NCBI RefSeq assembly: GCF_958979055.1
Contig: NC_084888.1
Location: forward strand, 34,839,804 to 34,903,803
DNA: 64,000 nucleotides
Direction of reading: 5' to 3'
Source: Alnus glutinosa
Lineage: Eukaryota; Streptophyta; Magnoliopsida; Fagales; Betulaceae
The notes under the pieces are model-generated. The model did no database searches and was not told the DNA's origin. It worked only from the letters and a program-made list of their open reading frames with translations. Position 1 is the stretch's first letter, and every line of letters starts with the position of its first letter. The position numbers and the translations under genes are program-made. Shown piece by piece: positions 46,841 through 59,639 of the stretch.

Positions 46841-46972
46841 TATTTAATACTATTTACGAATACACAATTGGTTACCTAATCTTTTATTTTTGGCTTAGTA
46901 TTTACTAATAACAAATGTTTGCTTAAAATAGTATTATATTATTCTATTATAATATTTACAAATACCCATATT

Positions 46973-47012
46973 GGGTTACACGGTGGACGATTTATCTTGA
47001 AAAATAAAATAA
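46973..47012 (+). repeat. Relic of tRNA-Lys 3' end and flank
   Basis: 'cacggtggacgatttatctt' plus gaaa repeats the last tRNA bases and 3' flank at 44019-44042 with one mismatch in 24. The rest of the tRNA is absent. Confidence 0.6.
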
Positions 47013-50000
47013 GTATTCTCGGAGAACGTACAAATGTTTGCTTAAAATAGTATTTCAGTAAAATGTTTGAAATCGTGAAGTATCATACCAAAAGGAAAAA
47101 AAAAAAAAGAAAAAAAGAAAAAAGAAAGCTCACGTTGTCAAAGAAAATGTCTTGCTAAAGAAAATGAAAATGCTCAAACCGGCCTCTTGGAAGATAGAGG
47201 ATTGTGGAGTAATGATATGGACAGTCTTTTTATCCTCATAAATTGATGTATTTCTTAAAATTATTATTAGATTTGTGATGATTACTATTGAATTTTGATA
47301 GAATAGTAATTTTAAAAGTCATATCAACTTTGAGAGGATTGTACCATTACTCAGGATTGTATCATCCTTGCGCTTCCAATTGCTAAGTGCTAGAGTTCAA
47401 TATTATTTTATTATAATATATAGTTTATATTTGGTTTTTCTTTTTATATTTAAGTTTATGGTTAATTTGCGACGGGAGAAATCTTTCCAGTTCTTTGGAC
47501 CTTAAGATTTGTCAAAAGAGAGCAGCAGAGAGATTGAGCCAAATTTTTTGGGACCAGATCTCAGCAAAGCTTCAATTCAAAATGATGTCTTTTTCTTTTA
47601 AAAAAATTATGTGATGGTCTTATTTTTTAATTATACGAGGTTGTTTTCTTTAAGATTTTTTTTTGTTTTTTTGTACACATATATGAGACGAAAAAATCGG
47701 AGAGTGCAAATCAACTCATAGAGATAGAAACAGATTTTCCTTGGTTTAAATCTTTTTCTTTTTTCTTTTTTTTTTTTTAATTTGATAGTATAATTGTTTT
47801 TAGAAAAGTATTGTTTTTTCCTTTTTGTAATGTGTTTTAAGATGTAATTTTGTGTGTTATGTATTTGATTTCTGGAAGACACGGCTCTAATTGGCAACTT
47901 AAGTTTTTTTACGAAGAATTTAAGACAAAAATCCACTCATAATGTAGGTTATAGGCTAGTCAGTAGAATGATTATCAGATCCTTTAACATTTTACTAGGA
48001 AGGAAAAAAAAAAAAAAATAGTGTTGAAGCATATGTCTAGTTAGAAACCAAACTTAATAGCTTTTATTTGGTCAGGTGGGTCTCATAAATACTCACTCAC
48101 AATTACTTGCCCGAATTGTATCAAATTCGGGCAAAAAATTTTAGGAGATCTTAATTCAACTTAATAGGGCTTTTTCTTGCAGCACATTAAATGCCTGTTT
48201 CTGATGGATTTGTTCCCAATTGATGAAACCCTAGTGTACGTAGTTTCTGAGTTGTCATTCACATTTTGAAACAATTATGTTCCAATCAGAAGATAACATT
48301 GATCAGTTGAATGCCTTAGGCAAGGATGACAGCCCAATTCGATCAGTAGAATTCCTCAATAGGCGCCTGCTACAATTACCCGAAGGTCATGCAAGTTTTG
48401 GATTGGGAATGATGATTGGATATGGATTGTAGTTGGGACTTAGGTACAACATAGGTGTAGTGAATCGCAAAAACAACAATATTAGATTCACTATATATTA
48501 TTCCCAAAACTAATAACAAATCAAGGAATTGAGCCAAAAATAAGAGAGAACTCAACCTTTTGAGTGTTCTTTTTTTAAAATTTATTTAATTCTAAATTGA
48601 AGAAAACATCACATAAAACTGTCCTAAGTGAGTTTATATATATATATATATATATATACATATATATACATATCAAAACCATGCTAAAAAAGTGAAACAA
48701 AATGAAACTGCCGAATCGCATTCGAATGAATAAAAGTATCATTCGAAAGAAACCTTGCGATGAAATCCCCGTTCGACCGAAAGTCTCAAGTTGTTATAAG
48801 ATGCAATACTAGTTCGACCGGCTATCAACCATCTTTCAACCGTGCATTGGCCCGTTTCAACTTGGCCAATAAGTGTTGGAATTGAAAAATCTTCATGAAA
48901 TATGAATTTATAACTCTTTGAATAAAATTTCCAACACCATTAAGATTTGTTGGAAATAATTTTGGAGGGTACACAAAATTTTTCTTGAAATAAAATAATA
49001 CCAATATGAAAATTAACAATAAAATAAATATAATATAAGAGATTAAAATGGAAATAAGGAAAGATCTCACAATACTATAGAATTACGTAAGAGTGTTGTC
49101 TTTAAAGGTTGATTCATGCCTCCTGGAGTGTATAACTCGGTGTGATCGGATTTCTTCACACGCAATTTCCTAAGATTAAACTACAGCGCCTACATTCGTT
49201 AATGATACACTTTCAAGAACGAAGATCAAATAAAACGGCTCTTAATTTGATCAAAGTGGGTGAGAGATTTCAAAATATTTTTTTTTTTGTAAAAAAGCTA
49301 ATTAATATTATAATATATAGCTTTATGTCTTGAAAACAAGTATTTTACAGCACTTTGTACCGTATATGAAAGGAAAGAAGTGATTATTTAAAACATTTGG
49401 TGCACCAAATATATGTACATGTAACATGCAAGTTGAAGATTAAAAACTATTAATTAATGCCAAACGGTCATCTTACATTAAAACCTCAAAATATGTTAAA
49501 GACCAAGAAATCAATGGCTCAAGAATCAATGGCTTGTAAGAATTATAAATGAGCAACGGTCCTAACCATATATTACAAGTGAATTTTTCTTTCATAAAAT
49601 TAGAAACTCATGAACATGTCTTAAGGTCAAGCAGTGAAAACGTTTGAAACGGCCGAAAACAAATCATGTTTGTAACGTTATAGTTTTTTTATCTAACTTT
49701 ATTTTCTTTTTTTATTTTTATTTATAAAACATTTAAAATTAATTCTTGATCTTTGAAAAAATTACAACACCTATGAAAATCCGTTTGTAACAATACAACA
49801 AGATTATCTTCCTCCCATATTGAAATCTCAAAATATGAGAATTTTATTATGAAGGACCTGGCCTATTCAAAAACTGGCCTGCATGCGTCAGGACTAGTGA
49901 AAGACCAACTAATTAAAGCACTAGCTATGTAGCTTAGATCTCATGTTCTCTTTTTCCACTGGACCCTTGAATTAGTTGTGTCACAACAGCTTGCCAGGAA

Positions 50001-53000
50001 GTAAGGAAATACCTTTTAAGGTGGGATGTCATGAAGTAGTTTGGTTCTTATCATTAAATTTTATTGCAATATTCTTTGTAGTAATTGAAGAGCTGTGAGC
50101 AACAAATTAAATATTGATGTGTCAATTTCCTTCAGCAAAATTGCTATAATTATCACCTTTCGATCACATCCCATTCTGGTACCAAACGTTAGATTATCCA
50201 TCTTATGCATGCCAACGTACATAGTATTTTCTTAGAGGACCATATGCCTCATTTTATTATCACGTTAATTAATTGAAACATTATTGCAAGTACATATGAA
50301 GTACTATGTACAGTTTTTATTACAATTAATTTGTTTACAAAACTGACATGACAGTTTATTTAAAACTTATATTAAATTTATCTATCAAACTTTATTGCTT
50401 TATTTTATTTTATTTTTCGTACAAGAAACATTTATATATATTACTTGAAATCTAGGCTATAAATTAAATGTTAATTTAATTAACCAACTTAATTAAGAGT
50501 TGAAGTGAAAGGGAGTTGTGACCGACAAGTGGAAAGAGTTTGGTAACATCAACAACACTCACGTACACTTGTCACCACATGTTTGTTTAATGTTTACTAC
50601 TTCAGAGCTTAAACTATAGCAATGGGAGTACTGAAAGCCCGAGATGTTTGGCATAGGAAAAAAAATTCCGTACACATAGAGCATGTGATGCATATAATGC
50701 CTTGCCATGGCATTGCACAGTGCTTATAGCCCTACGCATGCCGGCCATGGAGATGTGTACAGTACACTTTTTGTTAAAGCTCATTCATTCAAGTTGCTTC
50801 ACAAGGACACAGAGATGTCCAACATTCATGTGAAAAAAGTGGTTGGCATGGGGCCTTTGCCTTCTCATGGCATGATTAGGACCACGGAGGTGGGAATAAG
50901 AAAAAGAAATTGTTTTCCTTTTTCCCTCACTTTTGTAGACCATAATTCTGCGGTGGTGGAGAAAATGGCCCTTCAGTCTTCACCACCCTACCCCATTTCT
51001 GCTTTTTCCAGCATGCCAAACAGCCTTTTCCCCCCACCACATGCATTCTCATAATCATCATCATCATCATCATCCATCCATATCCATCCATTTATTTTAT
51101 TATAGTCTATATAGAGAGCTTAATTAATTTATGAGGTATTTGAGTTCACCATATTAATATTTAATATTAGGAGAGAAAAATGTTTTAACCTTTCGAGAAA
51201 AAATTAGCTTTAATTATATAATCAGTTAAAATAATACCACGGCATGTGTTCTAAACCATTTGCCGGGATGCATGTGTAGCTTCGACGTTTGTGTTTAGTG
51301 TTCACGGGTTATATATGATCGGCACAATTTACTAGAAAACAGTGACGAAGGGACGAGTTTCAGACACCGACGGAAGCTTCATGTATTCGTAGACAATTGC
51401 GTAAAACCGTGTTTTTCAATAAAATTATATTAATATATTTTTATTCATATATAGTGTATTTGAAGAAATATATATTTCCAAATCACAAATTAAAAGTAAA
51501 TTTTTAAAATTGAACCGAATTGTATTTAACCAAATGCTAATTATATATGTTTTTTTTTTTAAATAACATTTTTATTAACTATATTATGAAATCGTTAATT
51601 TTTTTTTTTAAAACCAATCGTTTTGAAATGGACATTAACAAATAACTTTTTTGTTATTTGTCTTTTATTTTTTCTTTTCAAAACAAATATATTAACAAAT
51701 TAACTATAAAAATACAAGCACAAAACATTCTTAAAAATACAAAAACAGTTTCTAACCGAAAAAAAAAAAAAAAAAAAAAACAAAACAAACAAAAATAATA
51801 CTCTCCAAAAGCACATTAACGAACAACCGTAATATTTTTTTGGAATATGGTTGTTATACGTACACAAAAAAATAAATAAATAAATAAACACTCTCCAAAA
51901 GCACATTAACGATCGAGCAACTGTAATATTTTTTTGGAATATAGTTGTTATACGTACGTATCACAGTTTGAACTACCCTTGCATTTAAGCTTATGATATG
52001 ATCTTTTCATCCCCTTCTTATCACTTGAGGGTGTTAGAATATATGAAAATTGCACCGATGGGGAACATACATTTCAAGAGAGGCACCACCAAAGAATGGT
52101 GGATCTGATACCATGTAAAAATTTAAAATAGAATAATAAAAACGAAAGCAAAAGAGAGAAAATAACACAAAGAATTACAATGGTATTAGACACTTACGTC
52201 CACCACTATGATTAATTAACCGTAAGGGCTGCATTGTGCTCATTAACTTGTTTGTCTACAATACAAAGGTTTTTACTTATAAGGTTTAGAGTAAATACAA
52301 AGTATGATAATCAAATTCTCATGATCGATTTGATTACAATTAACTCATAAATAGAGAATATTTAAATATCAACAAAATATAAAATATACAAAAATTATAA
52401 TATGTTTTTCATATACTCTAACAGAGGCTACATGCAAGAATTTTTATTCTTTATCTTCATAATCTGATGCATAACTTTCAATATTTACATGGTCATAACC
52501 ACACATATGGTCAATTTGTTTGCATTGTGAGAAATTAATGTTTGAGGAAGAAAATGGAAGAATGACAAATAGAATTGATGTAGTAAAACTTAAAGAGGAG
52601 ATATGGCTAGCGAATTATTATTAATTTTTTAAAAGGTAATGGAAATAATTATTTTTACATGACCGTACCGTTATTCAAGAAAAATAATATTCTCTCTATA
52701 GTCACGCTTTAATCTTGGCCACTTACCTCCCCTTCAGCACTCATCAGAACTCAGAACTTAGAACTGATCAGAATAGCTCCAGTAACACGTGCCACAGTAC
52801 TGCAAATGAACAGAGACATCAACATACGCAGAGACTCCGGTTTATTCATGCTAAAATTAATACAGTTCCTTTTTCAAAGACGAAAAGAAAAGGTAGAAAC
52901 AAATTAAAACAAAAGATTGATCTCCAACAAATAAACCAATCCCTATCCCCCCCATGATCATAATACATTCCACAAAAAAGTCAACTAATATTTTTTTTTT

Positions 53001-53108
53001 CCTAAAATAAGATGATGATCGATGATGATGATGATGATGATGGTGATGACTGATGACAAGGGTGTGAGGAATGTGATGACGATATTGAAAAATAAAAAAA
53101 GAATTTGC
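47013..53108. other. Gene-poor AT-rich region with MITE relics and simple repeats
   Basis: No gene is supported over about 6 kb. A foldback, MITE-like stretch lies at about 47215-47355 ('gtaatgatatggacagtct' opposed by 'agaggattgtaccattac'). A TA run lies at 48640-48660. A tandem pair of about 90 bp is at 51800-51960 ('actctccaaaagcacattaa' twice, then 'tttttttggaatat'). Catcat repeats are at 51050-51085 and gat repeats at 53010-53045. The 115-codon frame at 50707-51054 shows no known domain. Confidence 0.5.
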
Positions 53109-53858
53109 CTAGTGAGCCATGGCCACAGGAGGCGCATAGCTAATGCTTCTTTGGTTGGGCGTGGCAAGCATGGCAGTGTGATCCAGGAAGTCCTTGAGCT
53201 CAACCACAGACTGCAATATCGTCCTTAGATCATCTGCGCATGAGAAACCCAAGCTGCCGACTTGTCGAACCGCGTACACATAAAAGGTTATGCAACCTTT
53301 TCTGAACTTAAACCTAGCCATCTCGCACCTATTCAAGCCCCTGATGAGCCGCTTGTTCACTTCTCCGAGCGGTATCTCCGGCGGCCAAACGCGGTCTACA
53401 GCCGCCTTCATCGTCTCCGTTTCGAAAACGAATAGAAGTACTTTGGATTTCTTCGTGCCAAGGCCTAGTGTGAGGGTATGCCAGGCATGGTGCGCCAAGA
53501 TTGTGAAGTTTGTGGGCAAGAAAGCTGTGGTTGAAGGAAAAGGGAGTTTGTTGTTGTTGTTGTTGTTGTTGTTACTGTGTTTGGTATTAGTTGGTGTTGG
53601 GAAGGAAAGCAGCCGGAGAAGTTCAAGAGGCCTAGCGCGGCGGATCGTGAACGACTTTACGATGAATTGGCCGCCGAACCGGAGACCCTTTACGTCGGAG
53701 CTGGGCTTGAAAGAGAAATCTGAGGATGCTTTGGTGGTTTGGTCATTTGGGTGTTGATGCTTTTGTTTCTTGTTCTTGTTCTTCTTCTCTTTTTGTTCCA
53801 TGGATTGGCCTGTTGGGGGGATTTGGTGGTGGTGGGTTTTCTTTGTATATGATAACAA
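53109..53858 (-). CDS. Plant protein of unknown function (single exon, up to 249 aa)
   Basis: I do not recognise a named domain. The second half looks strongly protein-like and conserved in character: FTILAHHAWHTLTLGLGTKK, LLFVFETETMKAAVDRVWPP, LNRCEMARFKFRKGC and SCADDLRTILQSVVELKDFL, ending PPVAMAH. The N-terminal 50 residues are Lys/Gln/Asn-rich and low in complexity, and a run of eight Asn sits at about residues 95-102. Translation may start at the first ATG (53858) or more likely at MEQKEKK (53801). There is no signal peptide or membrane segment. Codon use and lack of stops over 750 nt support a real gene, and no intron is needed. Protein family searches should place it. Confidence 0.7.
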   Translation of the reverse strand: MLSYTKKTHHHQIPPTGQSMEQKEKKNKNKKQKHQHPNDQTTKASSDFSFKPSSDVKGLRFGGQFIVKSFTIRRARPLELLRLLSFPTPTNTKHSNNNNNNNNKLPFPSTTAFLPTNFTILAHHAWHTLTLGLGTKKSKVLLFVFETETMKAAVDRVWPPEIPLGEVNKRLIRGLNRCEMARFKFRKGCITFYVYAVRQVGSLGFSCADDLRTILQSVVELKDFLDHTAMLATPNQRSISYAPPVAMAH

Positions 53859-55439
53859 ACCAATCTAAAGCTTCTGATGGTATATACAATAGTATTGGGG
53901 TTTTCCTTTTTCCAGCCTCTTTTGTGTGAGAGATTACAGTCAGTTTTAGATTGGACAACCACTTCATATAAATTTGTTTTTCTTCTTCTTCTTCTTCTTT
54001 TTTTATGCCAGAAAGAAAAAAGAAAAAAAGTATTTCTTTAGTTTGTGCTGTCAATATTATATGTTTCTTACGCGTGTCATTCTATTTAAAAAAGTGAGTT
54101 TTGAGATGCAGTAGGTTGGAATTCTTGAGTACATTTCTTTTTCTTTTATTTTATTTTCTTTTCCTTTATATTTTGAAATGGCTCATGATGTTGCCATTTC
54201 CTTTTATGACCATCTTTCCCTTGTCTTTGCACCCCCAAAAATAAAATAAAATAAAAATCTTATACACACAATTTTATCTTATTTTATTGATGTGCACTGT
54301 TTATTAGTCTTTTTTTTTTTTTTTTTTTTTAATATTAATTGATACAAAATGTTGATCGACAATATCACATAAACAAAAGTATAGTAAAGTGATATAAAAG
54401 TATGATTTCTATCATTTTTTCAAATAAAAAGATAAAAATTCCAGTAAAATGATGCATGTACATTCCCTACTCGTTTTATTTTCAAATTTATTATTGAATT
54501 TATGAGACTCAATAAATTTGAAACTTACTTGTATAGAGATAGTTAGAGAATGACCGAATGTCTGACATGTCCCAAAATCTCCACTTTCAACCGAAAAGAG
54601 ATTCTATAATTAGCGGTCAAAATTGAACAAATTAAACGAGATTGTTAATTAATTTGCATTTTAGATTGATCGATTGCATTTTGACAGGGATTTTAGCAAG
54701 ATATGAAATTCAAATTAATTTGTTTAGCTACACCTGATTAATTCCCTAATCCACGTACTCAATAGCCAACAGTTCTTTAAAAATAATTAAATAAAAGCAT
54801 TACATGTGCAGTGGGATGATTTTGGGCTCATAAATAATAATTACTCTCTCAATAAGGTAAATTGGGACCACATTATGATAATCCCATATGGGAAATTCCC
54901 CTAATCAAGAAGTTGATCTGTTTCCCGCAATCATAATGGAGGCCATTTGTTTAAGACGACCTTGCGTTGGATGGCTAACATCTTTGATCGCCAATGCAAT
55001 TTTTCACTCTTCGTGGATCAATATTTTGACCATTTGCGTTCAGCAGCATGTGAAACTCTGCTAATTATAGACATATAAATAGTTTAAATAGGCATGCATG
55101 CTAAGAAGAAACATATATAAATATTATATAAAATAATAAGAATAATAATAATAAGTTTTCTTCCAAATTGATCAAGTTAATTTTTTTTTATTTTTTTATT
55201 TTTTTCTAATCTATTAAATTGATGTGTGTCCTTAGAATAAGTGATTCTCATATCCCAAAGTGAATTAATAGAGATAATTCATTTCATGAACTAGATTGGA
55301 AAGATTTCACATATATAATGGTATATACGTTGTCATGTCATTTAAAATAAATCATCTGTTTCGTGATTCTTACATGAATATTTAAGGGGAAAATATATAC
55401 TCTCTTTTTTTTATAATTTATAATCTTTTTATTTAATTT
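53859..55439. other. Intergenic region upstream of the unknown gene
   Basis: The first 200 bp likely hold its promoter, with a ttc-type microsatellite at about 53983-54000. A MITE-like stretch at about 54280-54420 resembles those at 8622-8760 and 38293-38455. No gene is seen. Confidence 0.45.
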
Positions 55440-55690
55440 TTTTAATTTTTTATGATAATGAATCCCCTTTAAAGCTGAGCTACTTTGTGTACTCATCCCT
55501 GTCGAGCAAATTTCGAACCCATGCAAAATGCCCCATCTACAAGGATTGGGTAAGACTCCGACTTCGCAGACGAACATAGCTCCAATTAATTGTTTGCACT
55601 CAAGGGATTCGAACCTTAAACCTAATGGGATGCCACCAAGACTAAGGCCCTTAATGACTTAATTACCACCTAAGCTAACTCCTTGAGGTT
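55440..55690 (-). mobile_element. tRNA-related SINE
   Basis: The minus strand starts near caaggagttagcttaggtgg (A-box-like), then ggttcgaatccc (B box), a body of about 150 bp and an A-rich 3' end running into the poly-T and AT stretch at 55405-55450. Flanks 'aaggggaaaatatatact' (about 55385) and 'aaggaaaaatatact' (about 55691) look like a decayed target duplication. Confidence 0.65.
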
Positions 55691-55691
55691 A

Positions 55692-55990
55692 AGGAAAAAT
55701 ATACTTTGGCCCTTAAACTACCACCACATTTTTATTTACGTCTTCAAACTTATAAAAGTGACATTGGACTCCCCAGAGTACTATCGTGTGTTAAATTAGA
55801 CATTTTGATGTTTTTTCTCCTCAAAATATGGTTATTTGTTAATATCTTTACGGGTATTTTGGAGAGAAAATGTGAAAAGTGTTTAATTTGCTACATGGTG
55901 ATAATATGAGAGGCCTCAATATTACTTTTAAAAGTTTTAATAAAAATATTGTGATAGTTTAAAGGGTTAAAGTAAATATATTTTCTCTAC
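55692..55990. mobile_element. MITE-like foldback element next to the SINE
   Basis: The left end 'aaatatactttggcccttaa' plus 'actaccac' is mirrored by the right end, whose reverse complement reads 'aaatatatttactttaaccc' then 'tttaaactatcac'. The interior has no coding capacity. Confidence 0.65.
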
Positions 55991-56731
55991 CTTTTTAAAA
56001 ATGCATGTGAGATTTGAAGACACATGTCAATTTTTAATAGATTGGATTTCTTCAATCGGATTGAGAGGAAATCTTTGACCTATAAGATTATTGGGCATAT
56101 ATATATATATATATGTTATATAATTTGATCTAGATCTGGGTTGGAATTGGCCCCATTGTATCTGTAACAGGTTTGGTGGAAGTTGTTCAGAACAAGATAG
56201 AAGAATGAAAATATTTAATGTAACTTTAACGATATGAACAACCTACAAGAAGAAGTGGTTGCCTGCTAGCTTTTGATTCTCTCGGTTGAGAGAAAGAAAG
56301 AGAGAGGACAACCCAAAAGTCTTCTCATTACAGTTGTTTCCTTCCAAAGGCAACATTGCAACAATAATATTGCCTTTAAATTTAATCATTTCATGGGCAA
56401 GAAGTTCCAGAGGTCCTCAGAAGACCAACCAAAAGCAATCGGGAGGGGCCACAGATGGGTTCTGTCTAGTTTCGTGTCCTTTTGGGATGCTTAATTAATG
56501 CTTTGCTTTTATTTTTTATCCTTTAATTAAAGCTTAAGAGAATTTTGTGTGTTGGACAAATAAGATAATTACCATAGTCGTAAAGTTAATACCGGCCAGA
56601 TTCTAATTAATGTATGTGCTTGTCCACCATCATGACTACAAATGAAAACTATATAGCACTTGGTAAAAGACCAAAAGTTATTAATATTTTACTATTTATG
56701 CTTTCAAAAACCTATGAGATTTATACCCATA

Positions 56732-57790
56732 TTTTAAACTTTAGGAAAAAAATAATAATTTAGTCTTCAGATTTTCATGCGACTTCAGTATAATTTTTGG
56801 GTTTTCAATTTCGACAATTAAAGCCTTAATTAGGTTCTTCTTTGATTTCAAATGGTCCAATTTATTATTATTTTTTAAAGAAAAATTACTGATTTCGTTG
56901 ATAACAAAAAATTAACCAAAGCAATAAGCTCTACAAAATTAAAGATGAAGACTCTAATAAAACAAGCTCACGAATACAATCGAGAATACAACATAACCAA
57001 GTACTTTGATTAGTATTGTGAGATCCTATTTGTGCTAAAATATGTGCAACCGAATTGGTCATTCGTTTTGTATGGCAGGTTTTCCAACTAATAAAACCAG
57101 TAAGAATTGCTTGAATATCTGCAATAATATTTTCATATCTGCTCCAATTCTCACCTGTATGGTTAATGCCCTATACCACAATAAGAGAATCCCCCCAAAA
57201 TAATTATTGTAAATCCCTGAATCCTGCAAAATTCAACCATTTGAAACACCGCTAAAGCCTCTTCAACCACCGGTCCAATTTATTATTAGTATGTCACATA
57301 AGACCAATTAATTAATGTTATGTGGCTCTCGTTTGACACGTCATGTGTCAAATATTGTACGTGCTACGTGGTAAAGTTGGCTGGCCACTTCACTTTTCTC
57401 TTCTTTTTTTTTAAAAAAAAAAAAAAAAAAACTTTTTTAAACTTTTTATTTAGAGTATATTTGTAATTTAAAGTAACTATCACCTCACATTTTTCTTTAA
57501 AAAACTTATTTTTAACATTTTTTATTTAGAGTATTTGTAATTTAAAGTAACTGTGATACATAACACGTACAGTTGGCACATGACGTGTCAAACAAGACAG
57601 AGCATTGTTGCATTAAGTGATTGGTCTGTCGTAGCATGCCGTTAATTAATTGGTTAGTAAATTGACAAAGAGGCCAATTTAAAATAATACTAAAACTTAT
57701 GACCAAATTTTCAAAATTGAAAACCTAGAAATTAAATAAAAACCGCATGAAAACCTGTGGATTAAATTTAATTTTTCCCCAAAATTTAAA
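56732..57790. mobile_element. Foldback element (about 650 bp) interrupted by a LINE
   Basis: The left arm (56732-56853: ttttaaactttagg, gattttcatgcgac, gggttttcaatttcg) matches the reverse complement of the right arm (ending about 57790: ttttaaattttgggg, ggttttcatgcgg, ggttttcaattttg). Inside, 'gtttgacacgtcatgtgtca' near 57328 is mirrored by 'tgacgtgtcaaac' near 57580. The LINE at 56871-57271 sits in the left arm. Confidence 0.7.
56871..57271 (-). mobile_element. 5'-truncated LINE (RNase H part) with 17-bp target duplication
   Basis: The insert is flanked by the perfect repeat ggtccaatttattatta at 56854-56870 and 57272-57288. The minus strand translates, with breaks, to an RNase H C-terminal region (EEALAVFQMVEFCR, then GYVVFSIV-like end) and a 3' end with an A-rich tail. 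Confidence 0.85.
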
Positions 57791-59086
57791 AATTTGTGCT
57801 GTCAATTTCTGGCAGCAAAGTTGATTGGTAAGTTGGTTAATTGCTAATCAAGGTTCTAATTAACAACGTTAGCTCGGATCAGCTGAGGAGTACTTATGAG
57901 TAAACGTACGTCTAAATCTGCTTAATTGACACGATACCTACCCATAATCATCTATCAAACATGCAAAAAAGAGCTTTTCTTGGATACACAGCTAGCCATA
58001 ATTATTGCCTGCATTTTAGGGTAAAATATTTAACGCAAATTAGGCTTACATTATCTCGCGAAAAAATTACTGCAAATCTTTTATTCAAAAAGTAATTGTG
58101 AAAATTGTAAAATTAACGGTGAGATAACTCCGCTTATTAGTTGCAAAACGTAAATTTGTTTAAAGAAACGTCATGATTGGAATTATTGTAGATGGACAAA
58201 AGACAGCTTTGCTTTTGTTCTACAGCCACGTTAGGTCTGCATGATTATCATGCTAACTGCTAGAAAATATTCTCAACAGTGAATAAATGAACTTATTAAA
58301 TTTATGTAAATTCATTAATATTATGAAACTCGAAAGACTAAGGTTAAGGTCCGTAAAGAGACAACTTCAATAGAAGCTCAGAAATATTTAAGAAGTATCC
58401 AATCCCGAGATATCAAAGTTGTATGTTGAAAATATGGATTCCGAATATGTTGGGAAGGAATTTCAGAGTCAGGAAATTAATTCCCACCCGATTCAGAACA
58501 ACGGTTGAAATCCCATCTATAAATAAGTGCAAACCACCAGGTCTGAAATAGATGAATTTTTTATTATAAAAGCTTGAGATATAAATTCTTTCCTAATTAA
58601 AAACTGACTTACGCATCAGAGTGGGTCGGGCGAGCCTTTGTTGATATTTATTATTTTGCAAAGGTGAATAAAGGATTTTATAAAAACTTGTGTCTCCGTA
58701 CCGAAAACTGTCACAACACTAATTATACTTGTCACACATCTAATTAATTGATACTTGTGTCGCCAGAAACTATCACAACACTAACTATATTTATCACACA
58801 TGTAATTAATTGATTTTGTAATTTTCCTTTAGCAACTATTATTGATCAGCATTCAGCAAACTATGTTATATATATACTATATAGCTAGTAGGGAATTAAT
58901 GAGTATAATTTCATCTTATTTCACTGTCATTGCGTTAATATAATGCAACTATATATGAAAGAGTCCAACCACCAGTGGAGATCAAATTATGGAAGTGTCA
59001 CCTGATTATTGATTAGTTCTGAAAATCCCATGCAAAAGGGCAAAAAAGAAGAACAAGAAAAAAAATAAATCATAATTTAGTTCTTA
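57791..59086. repeat. LTR-like fragment and tandem pair
   Basis: At 58330-58690 a candidate LTR shows 'ctataaataagtgcaaacc' (TATA-like), 'aaaactgacttacgcatcag' and 'gtgggtcgggcgag', the U3/R-type signature of plant Ty3/gypsy LTRs. No second LTR or internal gene is visible, so it is a solo LTR or fragment. At 58686-58815 a unit of about 65 bp ('acttgtgtctccg' to 'taattaattgat') is repeated once. No gene is seen. Confidence 0.4.
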
Positions 59087-59203
59087 GAGCATTCATAATG
59101 GGTTAGCTAAAACTCACTCTTAGTTACAATAGATAAAAAAAAAAACTCCTAAAATCACCCTCCATCGGATTCGCTACTCCAAACCTAAAATACGTATAGC
59201 TTG

Positions 59204-59253
59204 CATCTGTGAACAGTGCAACGCCACATGAGGCGTTGCACTGTTCACAGATG
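59204..59253. repeat. Perfect 22-bp inverted repeat (hairpin) inside the Pack-type element
   Basis: The arm at 59204-59225 (starts catctgtgaacagtgc) is exactly the reverse complement of 59232-59253, with a 6-base loop acatga. It lies just inside the left terminal repeat. A CT run follows at 59288-59320. Confidence 0.95.
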
Positions 59254-59284
59254 TATCATTATTTTATGCTTAAAAGTCTCTGCG

Positions 59285-59324
<40 letters not shown>

Positions 59325-59460
59325 TTCTTTTTTTTTTTTTTCCTTTTCCTTTCCCTATCGACGCCGGTCTCTATCTCCCCAACTTCTTTGCTGAAGCTTC
59401 TTCTGCCGGATCGGTCAAATGGAGGGTAGCGTGAAAATGGGGATTTTGAGAAATTGGAGC

Positions 59461-59637
59461 GGAGAGATCGACGCCCTGGAGATTTAGGGTTTGGATGGCG
59501 TCCTGGAGAGCCTTGGTGGGGTCCATCCCGAGATCGTCCATGTTTTCCTTCACCAGATCGTCGAATGCCTCATGCGAGATTGTGCGCCCATCCTTTGACG
59601 TCGTCTTCGGTGGACCCATCTGGGCCACCATCATTCC
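59461..59637 (-). pseudogene. ARMC6-like (armadillo repeat-containing protein 6) N-terminal exon fragment
   Basis: The minus strand reads MGPPKTTSKDGRTISHEAFD, then DLVKENMDDLGMDP and ALQDAIQTLNLQGVDLS. This is the start of plant ARMC6-like proteins as I recall them. The similarity stops at LQGVDLS, where intron-like sequence begins, so a genomic exon was captured. The frame is open but has no following exons. Confidence 0.75.
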
Positions 59638-59639
59638 CC

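Noticed and set aside
50707-51054. 115-codon plus frame
   Set aside because: No recognisable domain, low-complexity end next to a catcat microsatellite, and no splice or promoter support.
53290-53757. 155-codon plus frame with a Leu run
   Set aside because: It is antisense to the minus-strand gene; the Leu run is the complement of the Asn codon repeat.
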